From Lojkania enalia (Eukaryota > Ascomycota > Dothideomycetes > Pleosporales): a stretch of DNA of 64,000 bases. The translations under genes and the position numbers were made by a program. The notes under the pieces are model-generated. The model saw nothing but the letters and a program-made list of their open reading frames with translations. It was not told the DNA's origin and ran no database searches. Below are positions 49,010-60,139 of the stretch, piece after piece. The DNA is taken from the NCBI GenBank assembly GCA_010094045.1, contig ML986658.1, positions 62,001-126,000 on the forward strand. The letters run 5' to 3'. The stretch's first letter is position 1; every line of letters starts with the position of its first letter.

Positions 49010-50153
49010 ATCCTATTCATTAATCACTATCTCATCAATTCGCTGTTGTCTAAGCTTCCGCAGTTTGCCCGCAATATGCCCTGGATGCCCAAATATTGAT
49101 ATCCACCTCAGCTTTAGAAGCCGCATTGCAACGTGAGAGCAGTAGATGGGTGCACGGTAGGCTGAGACCCAGGGACGCTAAATGCAGACGGATTGATAGA
49201 GCGCGGCGCTTCGTTCACACGTCAAGGGTAGCATTCGTCGCTGTCGGGTTGAACACCTATGTGGGAGACTAGGAGAATTTTATCAATATAAGACGAACAA
49301 CAGAGATGGGCGGCTAAGGCTGGCTGCATTCTGGAGTGGTGGAGCAAGGCTGGTGCAGGCACGACCGACAGGTGGTCGCGAACCTAGTCATTAAAGAACA
49401 ACATTGTGACGGACAGGCCGTGCATCAACTGGTAAATTACGTTATTGGTTGAGCTAAAATCCAACACATGTCTACGAACATTTCTTCACAATTCTGCATG
49501 CCTGATATATAAACCTAACAAAACCTATATCTACCGCGATCTTATTTCTTATAAGGTTATATAAGGCACAATTCCTACTGAGGACTAGCCTTGATACTAT
49601 GCGACACCAGGCTAGAGAGTGTGAATAGCCATGACCATCTATAAAGGTTAATCAGCGTAGTTCCTCTCATCTATCTTAACGCCTTACATTTCCAACAATT
49701 CAATAGCTCATTTCTATGCAGTACTCCAGTTCTAAAACATCGTATCTGGCGATTCTATGCACTACTCGGGCTCTAAAAAAGCTATATACAAAGTACCTCA
49801 TGTCTAAAACCCCCCCGCCTCTGCTCGACTCTATACCTATTTGCAGCTACTAAACCCTTGCGGACGAAGATTTGATGTGTGAAAAGACGCCGATGGCTTT
49901 GCGAAGCACAGTTCAAAGTTAAATGGTTCCCCAGAAACATTTGCTAGGGAAATGGGTGGGCGCTTAGCAGATGTTGTGGAACGGGACGTAAGATTATATG
50001 GTAGCTAGTTTGAATAATCGAACGTACGTCGGGTTTTCATATTCATATCTTCATACATACTACATTGGCCGTGAAACAACATTATTCAACTCATTCATAA
50101 ATGCATAATTCACCCTGCTTCATAAAACAACAAACAATACCAGCTAAACAATC
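49010..50153. other. Intergenic with a short echo of the TAAAA motif array
   Basis: No gene is seen. CTAAAA cores recur at 49734, 49773 and 49804, steps of about 39 and 31 bases, with the same pyrimidine-rich TCTAAAA lead as the right part of the 38-41 kb array; an isolated GCTAAAATCC lies at 49453. The remaining sequence shows no features. Confidence 0.45.
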
Positions 50154-51653
50154 CTACATCATCCCTAAAAAACCCCTCAACCTCCTCACAATCTCCCTCC
50201 CCATAGCCCTTCTCGTATCTTCGGTCCGCATTGCCGCTTCCTTATTCTCACTCGCCCTCCGAAGCAAGAAATTTAGGCATTCGGTCGTGGTACCCCAGGT
50301 CATGCATTTGGCGACGCGGGCCTGCGTATCCTTCTTCTGGTTCTCATCCTGCACCAACTGCTGCGAGATCTCGTCCGCCATGCCCCAGAGCTGTGCGTAG
50401 GTCAAGCGGGGCAGAGAGTCTGGTAGGGAGGTAGCGAGTTGCGCAATGCGGATTGCTTGTGCTTTGGCGATGGAGGCGGCGTTGTGGGTGGCAAGGAAGA
50501 CATCGAGACGGGGAAAAGGTGTGGAGGTGTGGCCTGGGGGAGCTGGGAATGTGGGTGTCCATTGTTGTTTGAGGATGGCTTCGGTGCACGAGTCGTAGCA
50601 GGCGTCAGTGCCCTCTTTGGATTCCCAGACGAGGTGCCGGGGCTCACTGGCTAGGTATGCGCCACGGACGAGCTTGATGCCTGCGATGTAACCTTCCTTT
50701 TGTGCGGTTACGAGGTGTTGGGCGATTCGGGAGGGGATACTTTTGAGGTAGCATTGGTAGGTTGTGTAGATGATAGCGCGACCGCGCTCGGGTGTGTTGT
50801 ATTTTTTCTGGAATTCGAGGTTCCAGGATTCCAAGCCGTGGTTCGTGATTTCTTCCTCGGCGCCAGGGAGCAGGGCGATGTTCTTTGCGGCAGCAGCGTC
50901 GCAGGCGGCAGTGATGGCCGAGCACATCTCCGGGGTCGGGGGCTGACCATTTTGCAGGAGATGGAGGGCGTGGCGTCCGAGGCCGGACCATCTATTTAGC
51001 TATTAGGATCCTACAATCAAATAAAATATGAAGGTTTCTTACTTCAATCCGACGAAATCACCCTCCTGGGCTACTCCAATGGAATCCAGCATGCCCTTCT
51101 TCCAGGTTGCAATCTCCCTACTGGTCTCCTCCGCTGTTGACGCCGCTCCTCCTCCCAACACTTCGAGAGCAAACTCGAGCATAATAGCATCGTATCCTAG
51201 AGCCTCTCGCGCTATAGTTGTGTTAGTCTGGACTTCCTTGGGAGATTCGCCGGCGCAGAACTGAGCATAGAATGTCGACTTGAGCAGCTTGGCGAGTAGA
51301 GGATTCCGTTCAATGCTCATAATATACGTCTTGGAGTCCAGCATCCGCCGTAGGACGTTGAAGCAGAGGGACAGCAGAGCTGGGGAGGAGGACATTCGCA
51401 TGATGAGGTAGGATCGGAGCACTGAGGACATGGGTAGCCGCGAGAGGGTTGAGAATGAAGACTCATGTCTAGAAGGGGTAGAATTTTGCGGTGATGCGCT
51501 GGGGAGTAGCTGAGGGGTAGAGTTGGACGGCACCGGAGCGGCGGATACATGCCGGCGGGCGCTCGAGTGGACGAATCGGGGTGTTTGAGTGAGCGTGCGG
51601 TGGGATAAGGACAGGGCATCCAGTCGGTGGAGTTTGCGTGCTTGCGAACGCAT
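50154..51653 (-). CDS. Proline dehydrogenase, mitochondrial
   Basis: Two exons on the minus strand, 51653-51043 and 50991-50154, about 482 aa. The intron (GTAAGA...CTAAATAG) splits the Lys codon before WSGLGRHAL. The start MRSQARKLHRLDALSLSHR is basic and Ser-rich, a mitochondrial presequence; a longer in-frame lead begins at 51821 but looks non-homologous. Family signatures are FYAQFCAGES near the start of the barrel, REALGYDAIMLEFALEV, AGIKLVRGAYLASEPR, VFLATHN, and LWGMADEIS near the end, with LRRASENKEA carrying the paired Arg of the substrate site. The FAD enzyme oxidises proline to pyrroline-5-carboxylate on the mitochondrial inner membrane, the first step of proline use as nitrogen source. 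Fungal orthologues are prnD/PUT1; no partner prn gene is in the window. Confidence 0.93.
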
Positions 51654-52775
51654 TGCGAGGTATACAACTATGGAATTGGTTGTGAATTGGAGCGCAGGCG
51701 GGGTACTGGGAGGTTCTATGTATAATGACGGCGATTGTGCTCGCGTGGTCTTGTGGTCGTGAGTGCTGTCGCCACAGAACCGCCAGCGCACAGCGCTATT
51801 ACTCAAGATGCGAGTTTCCAAGGCTCAGCGGGCGTCACAAGGGCAGCCTTTAAATGCATACGCAGCCATTCCTTTTGCTATGGTTAGCATGCACGACGTC
51901 GACGGGTTGCGATGTAGGAGCGGCTTCCGTCGGCATTCCCAATGTTGACGCTAAATGACTACACTACAGCGTGTACAGTGGACGCGACCCAGACTACGCT
52001 TCCGCATTCGGCAATTCATTATCGCCACTATCGACGCTCTCTGATTGGCGCGCTTATTCGACATGCCTGAACCGAGAATACCCAGCCTTCACCAGTCCTC
52101 ACCCCCTACTATCGTGTTTTTTGGATTCGGATGACAAGTAGAAACTCCACTCGAGGACCCTCTCTAGCCGGTATCGGATGCATTGATGAGCACTCGGGGC
52201 ATAGAGCGGTTGATCGAGTGCCTGCTGAAGATCTGGAACTTTTCGGCGCGCCTGAGGCGTGAGGGGAGTGAGGGCCAGGGGTGCATGCAAGGTAATCATG
52301 ATCTGACAAGACGGACCACAGACAGCCACTCCGACCAGCAAATCCCGTCATTCTACGCTCAACTTCACTTCATTGCTTAGTTTTGTTATCAACGACGCGA
52401 GCCTTCCGCGATCATAGAAAGGTGAAGAAGCAAACGGCACCTATAGAGTTTCCGAAAAGCAGCAAAGGTCACTGAAAGCCAGTGGTCTAGCTCTCTAATT
52501 ATACACACTTTGCATCATCAAATGGAGACAATAGCAGCTTTCTTCAGTGTCCAGGACCACATCCACAATACGCCTGATAAGCACCAAGAACACACAGCTA
52601 TCTATACATCCCAGTATTAATAGCCTATACCGTCCGGTGCCGCAACCCTGGCCCCATGAGAATCAGACAAGCCCAAAGAACCCAACATACCAGCACCCTA
52701 TAACGCCTATCTACGCGCACCCGATGCCAATACCCTAGAAAAATCATCGAGACTCGTCTTCTCTCCTTAACTTCC
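51654..52775. other. Intergenic, no gene seen
   Basis: Upstream region of proline dehydrogenase and 3' flank of a small minus-strand gene. Short frames at 52099-52351 overlap each other in two phases and have no motif. Confidence 0.5.
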
Positions 52776-53369
52776 CTAAGTCTTCCTAAAAGCCAAGCTC
52801 CCCTTCCTCATCTCCTCCCCCTCCCTGTCCCTATCCTCCTCCCAACCTCCTACCTCCACACTCCCCGTCACGCTCACACTCACACCCCCCTCCGCCCCGG
52901 CCATCAAGCATGCGCCCTCCAAATACTCATCCCACCGAATCTCCGTCACGACTTCGATCTCCCTAGCTCCTAGCCTGCTCCCTTCTCTCTTCCTAAAAAA
53001 CTTCTTGACTCTATCTTTCAGCCTCCTAGTTTGCCTGAGTCGCACGCCCGGCATTACGGGTAGCGGTTTGTTGACTGGGTTTCCAGTGTGTAGGGGCTCT
53101 GTAGTTTTCGTGAATTACATAAACCTCAACGAAAATCGAGAATCGGGAATCGGAGACGAAAGATGGAGGGGAGCATGCTCACTATGACCGACGTCCGCGC
53201 CCATCCGCCACGCCTTCGTCCGCGCCATCTCGCTCGCGGCCGTTTGCTCGGCCACCATCTTGCGGTGCTCGATGAGCTCGGTCGCGGACCGGGCAGTCGA
53301 CAACTGGGTTCCGAAAGGAAGGTTGGGCATCTTTGTTCGCCGGTGCGGGGGCAGTGGTGGAGCGGTCAT
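52776..53369 (-). CDS. Small basic protein, function unknown (two-exon model)
   Basis: Model: exons 53369-53183 and 53098-52776, about 169 aa. The 84-base intron has GTGAGC donor and ACTACAG acceptor and joins two open frames in phase. The N-terminal exon is Pro/basic with an Ala-rich amphipathic stretch (TELIEHRKMVAEQTAASEMARTK), which could be a short helix. The second exon opens with a basic segment (RLRQTRRLKDRVKKFFRKR), followed by EIEVVTEIRWDEYLEGACL and an acidic, Gly-rich end. No signal peptide or membrane helix. The C-rich coding side matches expressed genes nearby. I do not recognise a family, and transcription evidence is absent; a possible extra upstream exon (MAGFPATNLALLAVLL, from 53463) was not included. 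Confidence 0.45.
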
Positions 53370-54030
53370 CTAGATGGCGTGTGAGATTTACGGCGAGCGA
53401 GGAAGAATGGACGAGAGAAGTACTGCTAGGAGAGCGAGATTGGTGGCAGGGAAACCGGCCATGGATGCGAATTGGATGAGGTGTGATAGGTTGGTGGGGT
53501 TGTTTGATGGTGGTGTGTTGGAAGGGCGGGATGCTATGTGCTCCAGGAGTGTCAGGGCAGTTGGAATCTTGCGGTTTATGATTGGGCGGGTGTGAATATC
53601 GTATGGTGGATGAGGGCTTGAATATAACAATACAACAAAGTATATATATAAACAGATAGGCTACGCATTAAGCATGTTCACAACTTAGAAAGAAAGTTTG
53701 CAAAGCCGGTGAGGCACTCTGTAGGTAACCTTATGACCTGTAAGTGAATTGCGTCGAACCAGCATGACCATACATTTCTATATAGACACGTTTAATGGCG
53801 GAGTGAGGCTGGCCTGTTGCTTTCTTTCTGGATTTTTATCCTTGGAGGATCGGGAACATTAGGGCCAATGTCTTTAGAAGAGTTCTGCGAAACAATATGT
53901 ACGTCTATTCCAGGAAATACCAGTGTTGCGGTCTATTTACACCTAACCCTCTCTATATTTTGACTGCGCTATCTATCTATGTATTCCCTCATCTATGTCT
54001 TCCATATTCTTCGAAAAAGATATCAATGAA
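53370..54030. other. Intergenic, no gene seen
   Basis: Upstream of the small basic-protein model and downstream of the PLP-enzyme gene. A TATATATATA stretch lies at about 53641-53650; nothing further is supported. Confidence 0.5.
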
Positions 54031-55347
54031 TTAACCTTGCGCTCCATCACTAACTCCCTTGGCTCGCCCCCCGCCGATCTGCACATCCACCCTCCCAATA
54101 TTTTTCCTCCCCTGCTCGCCCTCCGCCGACTTCTTAAAGCCCTGCAGTAAATCTTGCTTTAGATCTTCCCAATTCTCCGCGCCTGTACTAACTCTTAACA
54201 GAGTCTCGTCAACATCCGCATCGCTCATCCGCCGCCACTCAATCAAGCTTTCCACACCACCGAGACTCGTCGCATGATGGAATAGGCCCAACTTGGATGG
54301 AAAGCTCTTCGCTTGTAGAGGCTCATGCATGTATATTGAGAATACAGGACCAAAGCCGCCGGGCATCTGTTTCTTGAGCCAGTCAAAGTCGGAAGTTTGT
54401 AATGAGGCATGCTTGATATGCTTAACCACTTTCTTAACCGCATCAGCATCGGGCCCAGAGCCAGATAGCGATGTGTGAAGCCACTCAACTAGCTTGGTGG
54501 CATTAGAAGACTGGCGTTGCACGCGGAGTTCAAACGTTCGTAGACTGCGGACCCCAAGCCAGCCCTCCAGACTTCCCATAACGGAACCGAGGAATATGCG
54601 CTCTTCTCGGAGTATCCGCGCGCGTTTGGCTCCTTCTGGCCCTTTGGGTGTTGCCAGCACGCCGCAGAGCATGTCAGAATGTCCGCCAATGTATTTAGTG
54701 CCAGAATGCATGACTATATCCGCTCCCCATTGGAAGGGGTCTTGCAGCCCAGGGGGTCCAAAGGTGGCATCGACGGATAATAACGCGCCCCTCTTGTGTG
54801 CGCGCTCTGCGAAGTGCTGGATAGGATACGCTTCACCGGTCGGGTTGAGCGGTGTTTCCAGATGTACGATATCACCTTTTCCAAGCCCGGCTTCCTCCCA
54901 GGCAGCATCATCAGCGTGCAAATCTACAGTCTTGACTCCATGCATCTTTTTGTGCAGGCTAATCACCCCATGGCACCCGTGGTACCCGCCGCTGATAGCA
55001 ATGACCTTGGGTACGACATTGACGAGTAGGGCATGGAAAGCGCTAAGTCCTGAGCTGTAGCTGATGACATGGTTTGCTAGTTCTTCCAGCTCTTGTTCCG
55101 AAGTGCCGGGGAATAGTAGGGGCGCGAGTATCGTCTCGAGGCGGTTTATGTTTGCGGATGTGAGGCGTGAGTATACGAGCGGGGTGGATAGATCGAGATA
55201 TTCGCCTTCTACGGGAGCTGGCTTGAGAAGGTCGGGATTGCGCGGGTAGCGAAAGGTAGTCGAGGTGTGAATGGCGGGAGCAACGTCTGTTAGGACATTG
55301 ACGCGGTCGTCGGCGTGGATGCCCAGCGTCGCTTGCGCGAAGGGCAT
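54031..55347 (-). CDS. Cys/Met-metabolism PLP-dependent enzyme, cystathionine gamma-synthase-like
   Basis: Single exon, 438 aa. It has the features of the trans-sulfuration PLP family: YSRLTSANINRLETILAPL, the SSGLSAFHALL helix that holds the phosphate, GGYHGCHGV, ETPLNPTGE, SVDATFGPPG with the Asp (about 193) that pairs with the pyridine nitrogen, and HSGTKYIGGHSD with the Schiff-base Lys at about 218. The C-terminal domain has LGGVESLIEWR and LLRVSTGAENWEDL. Members make cystathionine from an activated homoserine and cysteine or do related gamma-replacement/elimination chemistry; the exact reaction cannot be fixed from sequence. Cytosolic, no targeting signal. The 5' leader holds a 44-base GA microsatellite about 100 bases before the start codon. 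Confidence 0.88.
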   Translation of the reverse strand: MPFAQATLGIHADDRVNVLTDVAPAIHTSTTFRYPRNPDLLKPAPVEGEYLDLSTPLVYSRLTSANINRLETILAPLLFPGTSEQELEELANHVISYSSGLSAFHALLVNVVPKVIAISGGYHGCHGVISLHKKMHGVKTVDLHADDAAWEEAGLGKGDIVHLETPLNPTGEAYPIQHFAERAHKRGALLSVDATFGPPGLQDPFQWGADIVMHSGTKYIGGHSDMLCGVLATPKGPEGAKRARILREERIFLGSVMGSLEGWLGVRSLRTFELRVQRQSSNATKLVEWLHTSLSGSGPDADAVKKVVKHIKHASLQTSDFDWLKKQMPGGFGPVFSIYMHEPLQAKSFPSKLGLFHHATSLGGVESLIEWRRMSDADVDETLLRVSTGAENWEDLKQDLLQGFKKSAEGEQGRKNIGRVDVQIGGGRAKGVSDGAQG

Positions 55348-55449
55348 TCTCGAGGGATTAAAAAGGAAATTGAAGAATGCAGCTCGTCGGAAAAGAGATA
55401 CCGCTCAATACTCCAGACTGCAGTATGGGAATATGCAAAGGAAGAAGCT

Positions 55450-55498
<49 letters not shown>

Positions 55499-56040
55499 GT
55501 AGATATAGACGAGAGATGAAAGAAGGAAACAAATAAGTGAGTCGCAACAAACAAGACATGCACGCCCTACAGACCAAGCTACCGCTTATGTGTTGGCTCC
55601 CTCGACGCGCTCTACATGCCATTCGAGCCCAGTACATAGATCGCGGTATACGCTCAGGAGCGTGCCGTCGGCGGGCCGAGTCGGCGAATAAGAGGGCGCT
55701 GGCACAATGACGACTCCAAGGTCCTAGTTTAGTGCGGGGTTGCTGAGCTGAGTGGGGTGAAGCTGTGCCCCTCGACGAAAATTTTGCGGCACCCCTCGCC
55801 GGCACGCGGCTGTCAGCTATCAAGTGGTTTAGTCTACAATCATCAAAAGAAGCTGTAGGCAGATGTAAATGAGATATTGATATCAGTAACTGAGGTTTGG
55901 CATTGGTTGCTACTGATTGGGCCGTCCGAAACTTTTCATTGCAATCAACTGCCCCGCGCTGGGACGGTCAATTGCACCCAGAGAAACCCATACATTGCCC
56001 CACCGTGATACTATCCCATCATACATTTCATACAATATGT
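55348..56040. promoter_or_regulatory. Upstream region of the PLP-enzyme gene; 3' flank of cyclophilin
   Basis: About 690 bases between two minus-strand genes. The GA/CT microsatellite at 55452-55495 dominates the left part. On the minus strand it reads as a CT tract, common in fungal promoters and leaders. No other gene. Confidence 0.45.
55452..55495. repeat. GA dinucleotide microsatellite
   Basis: About 22 perfect GA units. Read along the minus strand, the direction of the adjacent PLP-enzyme gene, it is a (TC)n tract 105 bases upstream of the start codon. Confidence 0.95.
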
Positions 56041-56983
56041 CTAGAGCTGGCCAGCCGCGGTGATGACCGGCGGTTTCGTGTACTTGATAGTGCCAGTTTT
56101 GGAGCCGCAGGCCTCGACGGCCTTGACGACGCGCATCGACTCAGTGTCGCCCTCGGGGACCTGGCCAAACACGACGTGCTTGCCATCGAGCCACGAGGTG
56201 ACGACGGTGGTGATGAAGAACTGCGATCCGTTGCTGCGGGGAATGTCAGGCCATGCCCATAAGCGATGAGGGGTCAGCGTGAACTTACGTGTTGGGGCCG
56301 GCGTTGGCCATAGAGAGGAGGAAGGGCTTGCTGTGTTTCAACTTGAAGTTCTCGTCGCTGAACTTCTCGCCGTAGATGGACTTGCCGCCGGTACCCTGTT
56401 GCCTGTCAGCCATCTTGCCCCCCACCTTGTGTGTGCACGCAGCTCCTGCCGGGAGGGGTAGGAGGGAAGAAACTCACGTTGCCGCGGGTGAAGTCACCGC
56501 CCTGGAGCATGAATTGGGGAATGACGCGGTGGAACTTGGAGCCAGCGTAGCCGAAACCCTTCTCGCCAGTGCAGAGGGCACGGAAGTTCTCGGCCGTCTT
56601 GGGGACGACATCGTCGAAGAGCTCGAAGTTGATGCGGCCCGACTGGTCTGCAAAGAGAGCAGTGTTAGCAATTGGGTCTCGAGTAGTGCGGCGATGGAAG
56701 GGTGATGGAATTGCAGGCGTCTCTTGATGGTGACGATGCCGCAGAGGGGCAAAGGAGGGGTCAATGGCGGCAGCTTACCCTTGACGGCACCGGTCGATGT
56801 GACGTTGCCCTGAGAGTCGATCTGGACCTCGGGGCCCGTCCAGGTGAGGTCAAAGTATGTCTTGACAACCATATTGGGTGCTGAGGGATGGAAGAAGCGT
56901 CTGTTGAGAGGAGTGCGGGTTGGAGTGTTTGTTGCAGAGCGGACAGCAGAGAGGAGAGTAGAAGACCTGAGGTGGGGCTGCAT
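56041..56983 (-). CDS. Cyclophilin-type peptidyl-prolyl isomerase, putative dual mitochondrial/cytosolic form
   Basis: Four exons on the minus strand: 56983-56779, 56647-56478, 56395-56289 and 56233-56041, about 224 aa from the first ATG. All phases match. The cyclophilin domain starts [10 protein letters not shown] and contains the active-site blocks [41 protein letters not shown] and [12 protein letters not shown], so the catalytic Arg, Phe, Gln and the cyclosporin-binding Trp are all present. The first 37 residues ([26 protein letters not shown]) are basic, Ser/Thr-rich and free of acidic residues: a mitochondrial presequence. A second ATG at 56872 gives a 187-aa cytosolic form. In Neurospora one gene is known to yield both forms. 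The protein catalyses prolyl cis-trans isomerisation and is the target of cyclosporin A. Confidence 0.95.
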
Positions 56984-57986
56984 AATGGAGGGGCTGTGAA
57001 AGCGTTTACCATGTTAGCTTAGCGCCGGAACACGCGACGCCCCGACCCAGAAGCCCGCCAAGCCAGAGCAAGGCCTGCTTCTGAGTCCTGACCTGCTTTC
57101 CATCGCCATTGCATATGCAGAGGCAATCCTGTGGTTGGCATTCGCTACGGGACGCGCACTAGCATTGGGGGGAGTGCTCGCTTACCGGACGAAGAATCTG
57201 GAAAGCTGGGTGGTGCTACTGTTGTATTGTACAACCGGCAGGGCGGATAAGGAGAGGAATGCGAGTGCTCGTCAAGCGGGATGAGCGGCGGAGGAATGAG
57301 GGGTCAGAGTTGGGCAGCTATGCAATACAAAATTAAGCATTCAAAGAAGATGACTATTGGTACAATCGACGAGATGACTGCGTCGGGGCGGCAGATGAAG
57401 GTGAATCTGATGCAGGCAAAGATGGAAAAATTTTGGGAGCTTTGATCCTGATACGGGCAATCTCGTAGCCCAGGAGACAGACGTCTTAGCGCAGGCCGTT
57501 TAGGCGTGTCAGCTGTCGTGCCTCAAATGACGATGCAACGACACACAAGAGGCACACGGCGTCTAGAATGGGGAGGGAATCATTCGATGGCGCCTGAAAC
57601 ACGTACTACATAATTCCAGGACTCACATTCTATGTCTTTCTGTATACATAGTACGGATGAAAGCACTGCATTTTGGGTGCTCTCTGCCAAGGTGCAAAAG
57701 TACTAATATACGCCAAGATATTGTCACGTGAATTTCTCTCTGTCTACCTCCATCGTCTCTTAATTATGGCGGTTTACTGCTTAAACGGATTTCAGGCGGC
57801 CGGTGCATTCTCTATGCTACACTCTACCTTCAGCGGGTACTCGACTTCGTGAACTGAATACATTTCCACGTGCTCCGACAGGGGTCTTGGATCTGAAGCG
57901 TTCCGAAGCGCGGTCAATAATAAGCTGCCACTTCAACATCTTGCCGCTCCCCACAATCCCGACATCGCCCTCCATTTCCTGCAAAA
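56984..57986. promoter_or_regulatory. Divergent intergenic region, cyclophilin and epsin genes
   Basis: About 1 kb between two divergently transcribed housekeeping genes. No coding frame with support. A short repeated theme of purine-rich sequence lies at 57240-57300. Confidence 0.45.
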
Positions 57987-59754
57987 ATGGACTTCGCAAG
58001 TCTCAAGGACCAAGTGAGCAATCTAACCCTCTACGACATCAAGGCGGGGGTGCGAAAAGTGCAAAATGGTAGGATTTCAGACCGCGAACCGGTTTCGAGT
58101 ACTGATTCGCGGGGGCAGCCGTTATGAACTACACTGAGATGGAGGCTAAGGTTAGAGAGGCAACGAACAATGAGCCCTGGGGTATATCTGTCTACTGCCT
58201 GTTCGAAAATTAGCTGCTAACATTCCCCAGGTGCCTCATCATCGCTGATGCAGGAAATCGCCAATGGTACCTTCAATTAGTGCGCTGCCCTCTCAAGGCT
58301 TGCTGGACTTAGACTGATTTCTGTAGTCAAACTTTGAACGAAATTATGCCTATGATTTACAAGCGCTTTACCGAAAAGGCTGCTGAGGAATGGAGGCAGA
58401 TTTATAAGGTGGGCATTTATCTACTACACTATCCCGCTCACTGCTAATAGGCTAGGCCCTCCAACTGCTAGAGTTTCTCATCAAGAATGGTTCAGAACGA
58501 GTCATTGATGATGCGCGCTCCCACATATCCCTCCTTAAGATGCTCCGGCAATTTCACTTTATTGACCAAAACGGCAAAGACCAAGGAATCAACGTGCGAA
58601 ATCGAGCAAAGGAGCTTGCCGAGCTTCTTAGCGATGTCGACCGGATACGCGCCGAGCGGAAAAAGGCACGAGCGAATAGGAACAAATTTGGCGGTGTGGA
58701 AGGGGGCATGGGACTGGGCGGCGGCTTCTCGGGTAGTGGAGGTTTCTCAGGGGGTAGTAGTAGTAGATATGGAGGCTTCGGAAGCGAGTCCACGGATTTC
58801 GGTGGATATAGTGGAGGCGTATATGGCGATGGCGGCGGGTTTGGCGGAAACACATCCGGATTCTCAGACGTGCAGGCTCGCAGGGATCGGTTTGAAGAGT
58901 ACGACGAAGACGACGACGGCGAAGCTTCTGCGCCACCGCCGCGACGAAGCGAGACACGACCAACTTCGAACCAGGTCAAGAGAGAAGTCAAGAAGGAAGA
59001 GCTGCCAAAACCTCAGGAACCGGTAGCTGATCTGCTAGCATGGGACGACGAGCCAGCGCCAGCATCCACCTTGGCCGGAAAGCAGCCAGTGACCTCTTCG
59101 GCGAACGATCTTGGGGCCGACGACGACGACTTTGACGATTTCCAATCTGCTGCCCCCGCAGCTCCGGCCGCATCCACATATACCCAGGCTGCGGCACCAG
59201 TCATTGCACCGCCCGCCTCGACCTCAACCATAAGTTCCTCAACTCAATTTGCTGCTCCGCAGCCGCAGTCTGCTGCTCAGAACAACAATTTGAGCGATCT
59301 ATTTTCAGCGGTATCTCCTCCACCGAGTGCCAATAAATTGGCTTCTCCGCCCCTTTCCACCCCAGCTTCGACAACGTCGAGCATGGCTCAACCATACCGT
59401 CCATCAGGCTACCAAGCGACCGGACCCAATTACTTCACCTCTGTGCCAGTCGCCTCAAACACAGCTCCGTCAACAGGGTCAACGTCTTCGGTTTTGTCTC
59501 CGTCGATTGGCGCGAATAAGCCCGCTCCTACGACGGCTAAGTCATCCGGTGGGGATGCATTTGCGTCCCTCCTTAGTGGAGCCAGCAGCGTTAAGAAAAC
59601 CAGTACCCCGACACAAAAGCTCACCATGGCGGATATGGCCAAACAAAAGGCCAGTGCGGGAATCTGGGGTACTCCCGCTTCAGGTTCGAGCACACCAGCT
59701 GCACAGAAGCCAGCAGCGCCACAAGGGGGAGCTTTAGGTGATCTTCTTGGCTAA
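57987..59754 (+). CDS. Epsin-like ENTH-domain clathrin adaptor, Ent3 type
   Basis: Five exons: 57987-58068, 58119-58181, 58231-58279, 58327-58408 and 58456-59754, about 524 aa, all in phase. The ENTH domain covers about residues 15-150: YDIKAGVRKVQNAVMNYTEMEAKV, REATNNEPWGASSSLMQEIA, PMIYKRFTEKAAEEWRQIYKAL, LLEFLIKNGSERVIDDAR and QFHFIDQNGKDQGINVRNRAK. It binds phosphoinositides. A Gly/Ser-rich stretch (155-205) follows, then charged segments. DDDDFDDFQSA (about 347-357) is an acidic-phenylalanine motif of the type that binds GGA/AP-1 ear domains; LSDLFS and a C-terminal LGDLLG resemble clathrin-box or adaptor peptides. It should act in clathrin traffic between trans-Golgi and endosomes. Exons 2 and 3 are only 63 and 49 bases. 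Confidence 0.92.
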
Positions 59755-60139
59755 CAAGATGCAATATCTCATCTTACATTGTGTTCTCGATTTGGAAGCT
59801 TTGTAATGGAGTAAGGAAGATGTCTGGGATTATGGTCTAAAAGGCAGCCTTGGAGTTTTTGCCGTTCGAGGGAGCCTTTGGCAGTATACAAACTAGCTAG
59901 AATATTGTTAACTTATCTAAAGACACAATCCCGGATCTATGTGCACCTAATCAAGGTATGTGATGTGCGATCAATCTGTGAGAGGTTCCAGGCGCAAACC
60001 CCCTGTTCCCCCAAAATAATCTCCGAGCCCCTATGCCGCGCAACTTCGGCCGCCTCTCATGTCGATGCAACGTTCTCTCAGTCACATCGCCTTCCTCTTT
60101 CCTTTGTAACCACGTTTACTCAACCTCGAGAATGCTTCA
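59755..60139. other. Intergenic between tandem plus-strand genes
   Basis: 385 bases holding the 3' flank of the epsin gene and the leader of the phosphoesterase gene. Nothing else supported. Confidence 0.5.

Noticed and set aside
56478..56647. Apparent one-base deletion in cyclophilin exon 2
   Set aside because: A recount of the bases around 56515-56522 shows the frame is intact through [10 protein letters not shown].
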